This document shows, one piece after another, positions 17,410 to 26,365 of a stretch of 64,000 bases of DNA. Below the pieces are notes generated by a model. That model worked only from the letters and a program-made list of their open reading frames with translations. It did no database searches and was not told where the DNA came from. Position 1 is the first letter of the stretch; every line of letters begins with the position of its first letter. The position numbers and the translations under genes were made by a program. Source of the DNA: Lactobacillus gallinarum DSM 10532 = JCM 2011 (GTDB lineage: Bacteria > Bacillota > Bacilli > Lactobacillales > Lactobacillaceae); contig NZ_AZEL01000047.1 of the NCBI RefSeq assembly GCF_001434975.1, forward strand, positions 1 through 64,000, in the 5' to 3' direction.

Positions 17410-18516
17410 TTAAATTCTGAAAATTAATAATCCTAATCCAACTATGGTTAAAATAATCAAACCGGCAAATTGCATGATTGTCCATTGAATAAAGAATTTC
17501 TTCTTACTTACACTACCGTGTTGGTTGAAAGTCTTTAATACCAACATATTGGCCATTGAACCAATAGCTGAACCAAAACCACCGATGTTTGAACCCAAGA
17601 ATAATGCTTGTACATAGTTAGTAAACTTACCAACTAAGATAGTCGATGGTACGTTACTCATAACCTGACTTGAAAGAATTGAAGCGAAATAAGTTGAAAT
17701 TTCGGAGTAAACCATACCATGAATTAAGTTAACAATTGCGGGAATTTGTTGGATATCACTAATAAAGATGAAGAAGCCTGTAAAGGTAAGAAGTAGGGCA
17801 TAGTCAATCTTAAGCATTATGCGCGGATTGATGGCAAGTGCTAAAACTATGGCGACAATTAATGGCCAAATGATATCAATTGCTCTGAAGACGCCAAAGA
17901 AGAAGAAAATAAATACTACAGTTGTAATAATAGTAGGACGCCAACTAATTCTGATAGGTTCTGTTTTTTGAGTAGGAATATCTTTTTTAGGAATAAACAA
18001 AAAGACCAGCCACATGATGATCAATGAAACTACCAAATAAGGTACAGACCATTCAAAAAACTTAATTGGACTTACGTTGTAGCGACTTACTAAGAAAATA
18101 TTGTGCGGATTCCCCCATGGTGTAAATGCAGCACCAATATTTGCCCCCATACCAATTAAGGTAACTGGCAAAATTTGTGGTAGCTTGTAGCGCTTAGCGA
18201 TATTTAAATAAAGTGGAATTAAAGTTAATACAGTAATGTCATTACCTAAGAACATACCGGCGATAACGGCCAAAACCGTGAACAGCATGTTCAACTTACG
18301 CGTATTATCTGCGATACTCGTAAGTTTGTACGCTAAAACATCCAGAACGTGCAAATAAGCATAGATCTGGATCAGCGTCAGCATTGCGGCAACAGACCAT
18401 AAAGTGTGAAAGTTAATATCTGCTAACCGCGGCTTAGCGAAAAAAAGACTTACTACTGTAATTAAAACTGTAATCTGTAAAATTCTATCTTTAGCAATAT
18501 TCTTTAAGACGGTCAT
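17410..18516 (-). CDS. SLC13/ArsB-like anion permease
   Basis: The 368-residue protein has about ten membrane helices. The first re-entrant motif reads GANIGAAFTPWGNPHN and a second, mirrored motif reads LGSNIGGFGSAIGSMAN, as in the ion-transporter superfamily (citrate, ArsB, NhaD types). FLGNDITVLTLIPL is the paired helix. It is somewhat shorter than the usual 400-430 residues but has both half-motifs. Likely substrates are dicarboxylate or inorganic anions; nothing nearby identifies which. It is monocistronic, with AAGGGGGACC before ATG 18516 and a terminator after. Confidence 0.8.
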   Translation of the reverse strand: MTVLKNIAKDRILQITVLITVVSLFFAKPRLADINFHTLWSVAAMLTLIQIYAYLHVLDVLAYKLTSIADNTRKLNMLFTVLAVIAGMFLGNDITVLTLIPLYLNIAKRYKLPQILPVTLIGMGANIGAAFTPWGNPHNIFLVSRYNVSPIKFFEWSVPYLVVSLIIMWLVFLFIPKKDIPTQKTEPIRISWRPTIITTVVFIFFFFGVFRAIDIIWPLIVAIVLALAINPRIMLKIDYALLLTFTGFFIFISDIQQIPAIVNLIHGMVYSEISTYFASILSSQVMSNVPSTILVGKFTNYVQALFLGSNIGGFGSAIGSMANMLVLKTFNQHGSVSKKKFFIQWTIMQFAGLIILTIVGLGLLIFRI

Positions 18517-18715
18517 AAAAGGTCCCCCTTACGTATTACAATCGTCTAAAAACCCTATGTACCATTTTGAGCCTTTTTGTGGTTGCATGCAATGATAAAT
18601 TTTAAAAATATCAAGATTAGCGGCATTTTCGAGCATATTTTTAGTTAGTTGGAACTAGTCGTGCTATATTTAAATAAGTAAATTAATCAAATTTAGATTG
18701 AAAAGAGGAAACAAA

Positions 18716-19120
18716 ATGACAGAGAATGCAATTTCAATCAATATTAAACCAGATGCTGCAGAAATGATTAAAAGCAAGATGGATGCAGATCACCAAATTG
18801 TCATCTTGGCTTTAGATGATGGTTCAACCAAGTATTCTAAAAAAGGCGGCACTTGTACTATTGGCGACAGCTTCCAGTTTGTAATCCTTGCTGAAAAAGA
18901 TCCTAAGTATAATATTTCAATCGAAAATAATGCTGGTCTTGACTTGTATACTGCTCAGCCGGAAACAACTTTCTTTGAACCAGGTCTAGTGGTAAATGCG
19001 CGCAACTCAACTTTGAGTTTATCTTCAGACAGCGGCATTATTGATGGTGGGATGACCGTTACCCAATATGAACCTGAAGCAATTACTGCTGATGATCTAA
19101 AAAATGGCGGTCAATGTTAA
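18716..19120 (+). CDS. HesB/IscA-like iron-sulfur cluster biosynthesis family protein
   Basis: The start is ATG 18716 (MTENAISINIKPDAA), with AAAGAGGAAAC upstream; an in-frame TTG at 18698 falls within that ribosome-binding region. The 134-residue protein has the beta-rich HesB-like fold pattern (ISINIKPDAAEMIKSKMD at the start) and only two cysteines, in GGTCTIG and the extreme C-terminus GGQC. A classical A-type carrier has three, so iron-sulfur binding is uncertain and the family name is by sequence resemblance. It is monocistronic. The roughly 200 bases upstream hold the permease promoter region on the other strand; no further feature was seen. Confidence 0.72.
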   Translation: MTENAISINIKPDAAEMIKSKMDADHQIVILALDDGSTKYSKKGGTCTIGDSFQFVILAEKDPKYNISIENNAGLDLYTAQPETTFFEPGLVVNARNSTLSLSSDSGIIDGGMTVTQYEPEAITADDLKNGGQC

Positions 19121-19138
19121 AAATAAAATTAATCATAG

Positions 19139-19166
19139 GGACGAGGGAATGACCTCGTCCTTTTTT
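19139..19166 (+). terminator. Terminator of the HesB-like gene
   Basis: GGACGAGG pairs with CCTCGTCC, followed by six T. Confidence 0.92.
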
Positions 19167-19211
19167 AGTATAGAATTAAGAAAGTGATTTCAATGTAAGG
19201 GGGGAAGAACA

Positions 19212-20990
19212 ATGACTTTTGTCAAAGAAATAAAAGCAGGTAGTCGTGAATTTTGCCAAAATTGGCTGCGGTATCTGCTACTTTTTATGGGATTAAGTTT
19301 ATTTAATCAATTTATTGTTATTCCATTTTTTCGCTATATTACAACCTTTGTTTTGCAGGCTAGTGCTATTCCGTTCGTATCTTATCAAAATGTAGTGACG
19401 ATCATTACGACGCATACGGTTGCCTTTTTAATTTTGATAATTGAGTTGCTGCTTTTATTAGTAATCTTGTATGCGCAATTAGCTTATTTACTTCATGGCG
19501 TTTGGGATATTAAGCATCAAGTTTTTACGTGGAAAAATAGTTTTATTCAAACTTGGCAAAATATCAAAAAAATTCGTTTGGGCACGCTTTTTATTTTGAT
19601 GCTCTATTTTTTATTGGTAGTACCGTTAGCCGATGTCATCTTTAGAACACCACTTTTAAGCAAAGTGCAGATTTCAGAATTTATCTTGGATTATCTGACG
19701 AGAACGCCAATCTTGTTAGCCGTTTTGATTGCGTTTTATTTAGCCGCTTTGATCCTTGGTGCAAGGCTAGTATTTGCTTTACCCATCATCGTTTTTGACC
19801 ACTTAAAGTCAGCGCAAGCAGTAAAAAGAAGTTGGCGATTAACGGCGCACTACCGTTGGCGGACGATTTGCTGGAGGATTATTGTTTTAGCCGTTTTATC
19901 TGCAGCAGTCATGATAATTTTCTATTTAGCAATGTATTGCCTGCAGCTATTAGTTGATTTATTACCTGGGAAATGTCCGTTAATTGTAGCCATTATCAAT
20001 CTTTCGCTTGTTCAAATTATTAGTGAAGTAGCGTTAGTCTATGTTAGTGTACTGGACTTATCTATTATTTTGAAAGCTTTAAGGCAAGAAAAGATAAGTC
20101 AAACAGGTAAAACTAAAAAGATAATTCTAAGTACATTAGTTGTGTTTGTACTAGTAATGATTAATGCAATATCCACCAATTATTTATATTTGACTAGTGT
20201 AAATGCTAAAGCGCCAGTAATTATTTCTCATCGCGGTGTTGATGATAAAAATGGCGTACAAAACACGTTACAGTCATTAAGAAAAACGGCTAAAGAAAAG
20301 CCAGACTACGTTGAAATTGATGTTCATGAAACTAAGGATAAAAAATTTATCGTAATTCATGATGAGAATTTATTGAAGCTAACGGGAGTTAATAAAGCCC
20401 CGAATGATTTAACTTTACAGCAATTAGAAAAGTTAACTGCCAAAGAAGACGGCTATCATGCTAAGTTAGTTAGCTTTGATCAATATCTTGAGGAAGCCAA
20501 AAGACTGCATCAAAAATTGCTAATTGAAATTAAAACGACGGCTAAAGATTCGAAGAAAATGCTGCAGCGCTTTAATCAAAAATATGGCAAAACGATTCTC
20601 AAAAATACGTATCAAGTACAATCACTCGACTATCGCGTGGTTGAAGGACTGCACTTAATTAATCCACGTTTGGTTGTCTTTTACATTCAACCTTATAATT
20701 TTACTTATCCGCAAAGTGTTGCTAGTGGATATTCAATGGAATATTCTACCTTGAATTCAGACTTTATTTGGCAAGCCCATTTGCAGGATCGTCCTGTTTA
20801 TGCCTGGACAGTTAATGACGAAAAATTAATGAAGAAGATGATGTATCAACAAGTTGATGGCTTAATTACTGATCGAGTTGATTTAGCTAAAAAGGCAATT
20901 AAAAGTTTCCAAAAGGATGCTAGTTATGCTACGCGAATCTTAAATTATATTGTTGTCCTGCATCTGTCGAAAAATTTTGAATCTGCATGA
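19212..20990 (+). CDS. Membrane glycerophosphodiester phosphodiesterase (GDPD)
   Basis: The 592-residue protein joins a membrane module of about eight helices (1-330, with YckC/DUF-type PIIVFDHLKSAQAVKRSWRL) to a C-terminal extracytoplasmic GDPD domain (about 338-575). Catalytic motifs are ISHRGVDD, EIDVHETKD and VIHDENL, then IEIKTTA and YAWTVND. It would hydrolyse glycerophosphodiesters such as deacylated phospholipids or teichoic-acid glycerol phosphate at the membrane surface. GTAAGGGGGGAAG precedes ATG 19212. The C-terminal tail after VDLAKKAIK is a short extension. Family assignment is secure; the in vivo substrate is not. Confidence 0.92.
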   Translation: MTFVKEIKAGSREFCQNWLRYLLLFMGLSLFNQFIVIPFFRYITTFVLQASAIPFVSYQNVVTIITTHTVAFLILIIELLLLLVILYAQLAYLLHGVWDIKHQVFTWKNSFIQTWQNIKKIRLGTLFILMLYFLLVVPLADVIFRTPLLSKVQISEFILDYLTRTPILLAVLIAFYLAALILGARLVFALPIIVFDHLKSAQAVKRSWRLTAHYRWRTICWRIIVLAVLSAAVMIIFYLAMYCLQLLVDLLPGKCPLIVAIINLSLVQIISEVALVYVSVLDLSIILKALRQEKISQTGKTKKIILSTLVVFVLVMINAISTNYLYLTSVNAKAPVIISHRGVDDKNGVQNTLQSLRKTAKEKPDYVEIDVHETKDKKFIVIHDENLLKLTGVNKAPNDLTLQQLEKLTAKEDGYHAKLVSFDQYLEEAKRLHQKLLIEIKTTAKDSKKMLQRFNQKYGKTILKNTYQVQSLDYRVVEGLHLINPRLVVFYIQPYNFTYPQSVASGYSMEYSTLNSDFIWQAHLQDRPVYAWTVNDEKLMKKMMYQQVDGLITDRVDLAKKAIKSFQKDASYATRILNYIVVLHLSKNFESA

Positions 20991-21061
20991 AGACTTGATC
21001 TGAAGGGCTGGACATGGTAAACTATACTAGATTTTCGAAAATCTGAAAGGAAGTATAGCAT

Positions 21062-21202
21062 ATGCGTAAAGGTGAAAATTACAACACTGGTTGTGAACCA
21101 AACCAAAGACCTAAGAACAAGAAAAACGCAAAGAAGCGTGTTGCTCACGTAGCAGCAGTTGTTGCATTTCTTAACAAGGCCGTAAAAGACGAAAACAAGT
21201 AA
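21062..21202 (+). CDS. Small basic protein, 46 aa
   Basis: This reading frame begins ATG CGT AAA and ends TAA 21200-21202. GAAAGGAAG at 21047-21055 gives good spacing, and a strong terminator follows at once, so it is a complete monocistronic gene. The product is lysine-rich (PKNKKNAKKR near residues 17-26) with one cysteine at position 11 and a C-terminal helix (VAHVAAVVAFLNKAV). It has no signal peptide. The translation-ready start plus own terminator argue for a real gene. Function unknown; the basic N-terminal half could bind nucleic acid, but that is a guess. Confidence 0.75.
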   Translation: MRKGENYNTGCEPNQRPKNKKNAKKRVAHVAAVVAFLNKAVKDENK

Positions 21203-21233
21203 TTTCGTTTTTTAAAATTAAGAAATAGAGAAT

Positions 21234-21273
21234 GGCTACTAAGAGAGCGTTAGCTTTTTTAGTAGCCTTTTTT
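21234..21273 (+). terminator. Terminator of the 46-residue gene
   Basis: GGCTACTA and TAGTAGCC form the stem of a long hairpin ending in six T. Confidence 0.85.
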
Positions 21274-21304
21274 CATGCAATGGGAGTTTTGAGAAGGTTA
21301 GGTT

Positions 21305-22165
21305 ATGAATAAAAAATATATTAGATTAGTATATTTTGCACTGCTGGCAGCACTGCTTTTTCCAATTATTACATTTTGGCTAGCGGATTCTTTCCAAATT
21401 AACGTGATTAACGGTTTGTTAATGATTTTTGTATTAGCAATCTTCGTTGGCCTATTTTCAGCTAGTTACTTAGTTAGTTGGCTGATTATTATTTTGACTA
21501 CAGTTGCAGTTGCTTTTTTGCTGTTGGGGTATGTGGTAATGGCAAGTACTGAAAAGACATTCTTGATTATTGCCTTTCCGGTTGAAGCAATTTTATTAAG
21601 TGTAGTGCGACACCATATTTTGGACTGGAGTATTGTCTCTGGTCGTGAAAGCTATGCTAAGCGCTTGATAGGCCACTATGATTTAAACGTGAAGCTGCAG
21701 ACTTATTACAATGCAAGTAAATTTTATGAAGATTATCTGAGAAAGATGAAACGTTACCCTGACATGAATATTTGGGTTAATGCAGAATTGATCAGTTGGG
21801 AACATCACCAACAAGTCGAAGAGCACCATCCACGATATCATGCCAAGTTATTACGTGAGATTGCCAAGATTTTAAAGGAGACACGCCTAAGATGCGAGTG
21901 TATCTATTACACTGGCGATGGTAAATTCTTGATCCTTTCACCTAGAGTTACAGATGAGATGTATAAGGAATTAGATGAGCAAGCTTACATTGCTTTGCAA
22001 AAATTGGATACCGGAATTCCGTTGACGCTTAAGGTAGCAACTCAGAGAGTAGGCTTGCAAAACTGTGAAAAGTTTTCTGATCTGGACAAGCTCCTTAAGC
22101 ATTTGGAACGAGGCCTAGAAACAGATATCATTGTGGAATATTTGAAGGCTGATCAAAATGACTAA
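21305..22165 (+). CDS. Membrane protein with degenerate GGDEF domain
   Basis: The 286-residue protein has about four N-terminal membrane helices (8-95) and a cytoplasmic domain (about 130-280) with the GGDEF fold pattern. The active-site loop reads GDGKF at 204-208 instead of GG(D/E)EF, inside IYYTGDGKFLILSP. The inhibitory RxxD site five residues before it reads LRCE. Diguanylate cyclase activity is therefore not expected, and classical I-site binding is doubtful. It opens an operon with a membrane peptide, a GT2 synthase and a GH8 hydrolase, resembling the way degenerate GGDEF receptors accompany exopolysaccharide synthases (PssE of Listeria). A role as regulatory partner of the synthase is inference. 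Confidence 0.75.
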   Translation: MNKKYIRLVYFALLAALLFPIITFWLADSFQINVINGLLMIFVLAIFVGLFSASYLVSWLIIILTTVAVAFLLLGYVVMASTEKTFLIIAFPVEAILLSVVRHHILDWSIVSGRESYAKRLIGHYDLNVKLQTYYNASKFYEDYLRKMKRYPDMNIWVNAELISWEHHQQVEEHHPRYHAKLLREIAKILKETRLRCECIYYTGDGKFLILSPRVTDEMYKELDEQAYIALQKLDTGIPLTLKVATQRVGLQNCEKFSDLDKLLKHLERGLETDIIVEYLKADQND

Positions 22166-22304
22166 TTGGTTTTACTTTTTGGCAGTTGGCATTACGTTGA
22201 TTTTTAGCATCTGTTTTTTCATCATTTTCTTTTGTACATTAAAAATTTTAAGTAATGTGGAACAGACTTTGGTTAAATCGAAGAGGAAGAATGACAATGA
22301 GTGA
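22158..22304 (+). CDS. Small membrane protein, 48 aa, of the polysaccharide operon
   Basis: ATG 22158 lies inside the end of the upstream gene (8-base overlap), and the TGA at 22302-22304 lies beyond the next gene's start at 22297 (8-base overlap). The product has one long membrane helix (about residues 3-30, FAVGITLIFSICFF-like) and a short Lys/Arg-rich tail (KSKRKNDNE). Overlaps on both sides indicate translational coupling and argue that it is a real gene. It could be an accessory subunit of the synthase, comparable to small membrane partners of other processive synthases. That role is inferred from position only. Confidence 0.72.
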   Translation: MTNWFYFLAVGITLIFSICFFIIFFCTLKILSNVEQTLVKSKRKNDNE

Positions 22305-23604
22305 TGTAATGCAGATAATTACGTTGATTTCGATTTGGCTATCGCTGCTCATGTCGATGGTTACTCTAAGTGGGGCAATTGCATTTTGGCTAAAGAACAG
22401 CAAGGTTTTAGTTAAAATCACACCGCTTCCTCGTTATCCTAAAGTGACGATCGTTGTCCCAGCCCATAACGAAGAATTGGTAATTGAAAATACGGCGACA
22501 GCAATTTTGAATCTTAATTATCCTAAGGATAAATTAGAAGTCTTATTTTACGCGGATAACTGTGAGGACCATACTGCCGATGTTCTAGACGGTGTTTTAG
22601 CAGAAGAAAGGTTTAAAAATCGTAACGCTAAAGTAATTAGACGAACTGGTACCGGTGGTAAGGCCGGGGTTTTAAACGATGCCTTGAAAATTGCTCACGG
22701 TGAATACCTAGGCGTTTATGATGCGGATGCCATGCCTGAAAGCAATGCACTGTACTTTTTAGTTCGAAAAGTGTTGGAAAATCCTAAGCGTTATATGGCA
22801 GCTTTTGGTAGAAATAAAACGCGTAACGCTAAGCAGAACTTTTTAACTAGATGTATCAACCAAGAGATCGTTGTAACGCAGCGAATTCAACACTGCGGTA
22901 TTTGGCAATTATTCAAAATTGGCCGAATTCCAGGTACTAATTTCATTATTAATAAAGAATATGTAGAATCAATCGGTGGCTGGCGTAATGGTGCCTTGAC
23001 CGAAGATACCGATATTTCCTTTAAGATTATGGGCTCAGGCAAATTGATTGCACTGGCTTATAACTCTGAAGCTTTCCAGCAAGAACCAGAAAGATTGAAG
23101 GACTATTACTTCCAGCGTTTGCGCTGGGCTAAAGGCAACTACGAAGTGGTCATCAACAACTTCAAGCACTTGTTTGATCGAAGCAATTGGCGCGTAAAAC
23201 TAGAAACGTTTTATTACTCATGTACTTTCTTCTGGTTTAATGCCGCAATTATTTTGTCTGACATTATTTTCTTAGCCAATGTGATTGCAATGATCGTCCA
23301 CATTTGGCAGCCAGGAGTGCAATTGCCATTCACAATTACTTCAAGCAACATCTTGCTGGCACAGATTTTGTTGCTTAATTGGCTACTGATGATTTTGCTT
23401 TATATTTTGCAAATTTATGCGGCCATGTGTACGCAGTTTGGTCAGGCAACTACTGGGCAAATTTGGCTAGCCTTGGCCTCATATTTCTCATATTCGCAAT
23501 TGTTTATCGTAGTTTCCGTTCATGCAGTATGTTCAGTTACGGCCGATAGATTGTTCCACCGTGATAGTACTAAGTGGGTTAAGACGAAGAGATTTGCCGA
23601 TTAA
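22297..23604 (+). CDS. Processive GT2 glycosyltransferase (cellulose/hyaluronan-synthase type)
   Basis: The start is ATG 22297 (MSDVMQIITL): AGAGGAAG at 22282-22289 gives good spacing to it but not to the nearby ATG 22291. The 435-residue membrane enzyme has one N-terminal helix (about 5-30), a cytoplasmic GT-A domain and three to four C-terminal helices. Processive motifs are present: YADNCEDHT, DADAMPE (DxD), TEDTDIS (base) and QRLRWAKG (QxxRW). It should polymerise a beta-linked glycan and pass it across the membrane. It has no PilZ domain, so any control would come through the degenerate GGDEF partner upstream. Polymer identity is unknown. Confidence 0.9.
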   Translation: MSDVMQIITLISIWLSLLMSMVTLSGAIAFWLKNSKVLVKITPLPRYPKVTIVVPAHNEELVIENTATAILNLNYPKDKLEVLFYADNCEDHTADVLDGVLAEERFKNRNAKVIRRTGTGGKAGVLNDALKIAHGEYLGVYDADAMPESNALYFLVRKVLENPKRYMAAFGRNKTRNAKQNFLTRCINQEIVVTQRIQHCGIWQLFKIGRIPGTNFIINKEYVESIGGWRNGALTEDTDISFKIMGSGKLIALAYNSEAFQQEPERLKDYYFQRLRWAKGNYEVVINNFKHLFDRSNWRVKLETFYYSCTFFWFNAAIILSDIIFLANVIAMIVHIWQPGVQLPFTITSSNILLAQILLLNWLLMILLYILQIYAAMCTQFGQATTGQIWLALASYFSYSQLFIVVSVHAVCSVTADRLFHRDSTKWVKTKRFAD

Positions 23605-23613
23605 GGAAGAAAA

Positions 23614-24747
23614 ATGAAGAGACTAAATCATAATCATCATTTATCCCTGTATTTTATAGTTATTATCGCTATTTTTTCAGGGATTATGGCATATGTACGA
23701 TTGCAAAACGGTAGCCAATTGCGCCACAATTTTTATAGACAATGGCACGAAGATTACGTTGTTAAAGTTAATAAACAAGAGAGTTTTATTGATACGACGC
23801 CAAAAACAAAAACCAGAACCGCGCTATCTGAAGGGCAAGGCTACGGCATGTATATTGCTGTTTTGTCTGCTAAAAGAAAGTGGAGCAAGAAAGAATATTT
23901 TGATCAACTGAATAATTTTTATCTCAAGCACCGCGAAACGATTAATAAAGACAAGACAGCATTAATGTCTTGGCGTGCCGTTGAAAATAATGGTCACTGG
24001 ACGATTAATAAAAATAGTGCCACAGACGGTGACTTATTTATTGCCCAGGCATTATTACTAGCCAGCAAGCAGTGGCATGATGATAAGTATCAAAAAGAAG
24101 CGCATGCCATTTTGCAAGATATTTTGCGCTATGAGTACAATCCTGATACTGAAACGCTGACTGTCGGAGACTGGGCTGATTCGAAGTCCAGGTACTACAA
24201 TTTAATGCGGACTTCTGATGTGATGCCGGAATTCTTCGACAACTTTTATCAAGAAACAGATGATAAGCGCTGGCTCGTGATCAAAAATACGATGCTTAAG
24301 CGACTTAACCAGCTCAGTCATCAAAATAAAACTGGCTTAGTGCCTGATTTTGCTTGGGTAAGCAAAAATGACGCCAAACCGGTTAAGCCTAAGACTATTT
24401 CAACGGAAAATGATGGCTACTATTCTGCTAATGCTTGTCGTGTTCTGATGATGTTGGCGGGATGCAATGATCGCTCAGCACAGAACACTTTAAAGAGGAT
24501 GCTTAAATTCTTTAGTAAGCAAAACACCATAACAGCAGGCTATACTCTAAAAGGCAAACCATTAAACAAGTACCAGTCTGCCAGCTTCAGTGCACCGATT
24601 TTCGATGCCGTATCGTTCAATCGAAATGCAGGCTATGACGATTTGTTCATGTCTCAGCAGTATATTTTTGCGCGTCATTTACCGCGAAATAATTATTATG
24701 ATGCCGCATTGACGACAATGGCTGCTTTAGATGCTGATAAGCTATAA
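23614..24747 (+). CDS. Membrane-anchored glycoside hydrolase family 8 (BcsZ-like)
   Basis: The 377-residue protein has one N-terminal membrane anchor (about 11-27) and an extracytoplasmic GH8 (alpha/alpha)6 domain. The family signature ATDGDLFIAQALLLASKQW matches closely near 130-150; SEGQGYGMYIAVL near 72-84 is the other conserved block, carrying the catalytic acid. GH8 enzymes cut beta-1,4 glucans, chitosan or related polymers and accompany synthases as BcsZ does in cellulose operons. It follows the GT2 gene by nine bases and ends at a terminator, closing the operon. It probably trims or releases the polymer made by the synthase. Confidence 0.9.
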   Translation: MKRLNHNHHLSLYFIVIIAIFSGIMAYVRLQNGSQLRHNFYRQWHEDYVVKVNKQESFIDTTPKTKTRTALSEGQGYGMYIAVLSAKRKWSKKEYFDQLNNFYLKHRETINKDKTALMSWRAVENNGHWTINKNSATDGDLFIAQALLLASKQWHDDKYQKEAHAILQDILRYEYNPDTETLTVGDWADSKSRYYNLMRTSDVMPEFFDNFYQETDDKRWLVIKNTMLKRLNQLSHQNKTGLVPDFAWVSKNDAKPVKPKTISTENDGYYSANACRVLMMLAGCNDRSAQNTLKRMLKFFSKQNTITAGYTLKGKPLNKYQSASFSAPIFDAVSFNRNAGYDDLFMSQQYIFARHLPRNNYYDAALTTMAALDADKL

Positions 24748-24750
24748 AAA

Positions 24751-24777
24751 AATCCCACAAAAGTGGGACTTTTTTTA
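24751..24777 (+). terminator. Terminator of the GT2-GH8 operon
   Basis: TCCCAC pairs with GTGGGA around an AAAA loop, followed by eight T-rich bases. Confidence 0.88.
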
Positions 24778-24822
24778 TTTTTGTTTTTATTTATTCACTT
24801 GTTCTTGCATCCCGGCAAATGC

Positions 24823-25495
24823 TCATTGCAAAGCTAGGATACCGACCATTATGGCAGCGGTATTTGCTGTCATGTTTTGACCAGTTAGGCTGAAATGACT
24901 TGCTTTTTTGATCACTGCTTTTGGCAATTCATTTTGACGCGGCTTTTTAATAAATTGGGCAGCTATAATCATGACTAGAAAATAAAAGATACCCAAAATA
25001 TAAAAGGTGCTGGAAACACCAAAACTTGCCATTAGAGTTTGAGCAATCGGCCCCGTCAATAAAGCCGCAAAGCCAAAGCCCATGATGGCTAAACCGGTAG
25101 CTAGGCCACGCTTGTCCGGAAACCAGCGGATAATTGTAGAAACAGGATTTACGTAACCTGCTCCAAGGCCTAATCCGCCGATTACACCATAAGCTAAGTA
25201 AAGTAGCCATAGTTGTTGGTTGCTAATTGCAATCCCAGTTAAAAAGACACCCAAACCGTAACAAACACTAGAAATTTGTGGGTCCGAACTTTTCAACTAA
25301 ACGTCCCATAAAGCCTGCTGACATCCCTAAAAAGAAAATAGCTAAACTAAAGGCAAAAGAAACGGAGGTTTCTGCCCAATCGGTTTGTTTAACAATCGGA
25401 CCGGTAAAAACGCTCCAGGCATAGACGCCGCCGATCATTAAATGCAGTGTGATCCCGGTTGAGGCGATAGCGTACCTATTTCTAGTTTTTATCAT
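24823..25495 (-). pseudogene. Broken MFS (OFA-type) transporter
   Basis: GTGGAGAGAATCA precedes ATG 25495 (MIKTRNRYAIAS). The first part has MFS helices (HLMIGGVYAWSVFTGPIV; GMSAGFMGRLVEKFGP), then hits a stop near 25266. The next helices continue in another frame from about 25290 (SSVCYGLGVFLTGIAIS; GGLGLGAGYVNPVSTIIRWFP with the OFA-like RWFPDKRGLATGLA). One extra C in the CCC at about 25280 would explain the shift. The second frame also ends early, at 24823, with only about 230 residues in total against about 400 expected. A short tail resembling a C-terminus (AFAGMQEQVNK) can be read to 24787, suggesting an internal deletion of the second half. Confidence 0.85.
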
Positions 25496-25720
25496 TGATT
25501 CTCTCCACAAAACATGAACAAATATTGATGAAACTAAATAATTTATTAGTCATCTAAAAGATAAGTTATTAATTATTATCTAGTCAAGAGAAATACTTTA
25601 TGTAAAACACAAACAATACTGCCACAATCCAGCTATATTTGCATCTTATTTTGATTTTTGATAACATAGTAAAAATTTTTAAACATTTTTAGCAATAAAT
25701 TTTTAAGAGGAGGACAAAAA

Positions 25721-26365
25721 ATGGGATTAAATGCATACATTCAAGGTTTTAACAGTTTAGAGTCAATCGATCGTGCACCAGGTTACTTCAAGTACCACCA
25801 CCACTCAGTAGCTGATCACTGCTTCAGAACAGCTGAACTCGCACAAATGATGGGTGATATCGAAGAAGTTCACGGCAATAAGAAGATCAATTGGAAGGCC
25901 CTTTACGAAAAGAGTTTGAATCACGATTATACTGAACGTTTCATCGGTGATATTAAGACACCGGTTAAATACGCTACTCCTCAACTTAGAAAGATGATTG
26001 GTGACGTTGAAGAAACAATGACCACCAAGTTCATTAAGGATGAGATTCCAGAAGAATTTCAAGAAATTTATACTAAACGTCTCTCAGAAGGCAAAGATGA
26101 TACTTTAGAGGGTAAAATTTTATCAATCTGTGATAAATTAGATTTGTTATATGAAGCTTATGGAGAAATCGAATTAGGTAATCCGAACCCGGTTTATATG
26201 CAAATGTTCAAGGAAAGTCTTGAAACGATCAAGAAGTTCGACGATTTAGTTTGCGTACAATACTTTATTAAGAAAATTTTGCCAGATCTTTTTAAAGGTG
26301 ATTTCGCGGGAAAGGATAAGATGCAACGAATAGCTTTTAGCATTCTATTGTTAGGGGATGATTAG
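25721..26365 (+). CDS. HD-domain phosphohydrolase, YfbR-like
   Basis: The 214-residue protein has the metal-binding HD residues H33, H68, D69 (NHDYTE) and D138 (CDKLD), in the spacing of YfbR 5'-deoxynucleotidases, which remove phosphate from dNMPs. TAAGAGGAGG precedes ATG 25721. The next gene, encoding an HNH protein, starts directly at the base after its stop, so the two are co-translated. YfbR is usually about 200 residues. Nucleotidase activity is inferred from residues; other HD phosphohydrolases cannot be excluded. Confidence 0.82.
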   Translation: MGLNAYIQGFNSLESIDRAPGYFKYHHHSVADHCFRTAELAQMMGDIEEVHGNKKINWKALYEKSLNHDYTERFIGDIKTPVKYATPQLRKMIGDVEETMTTKFIKDEIPEEFQEIYTKRLSEGKDDTLEGKILSICDKLDLLYEAYGEIELGNPNPVYMQMFKESLETIKKFDDLVCVQYFIKKILPDLFKGDFAGKDKMQRIAFSILLLGDD

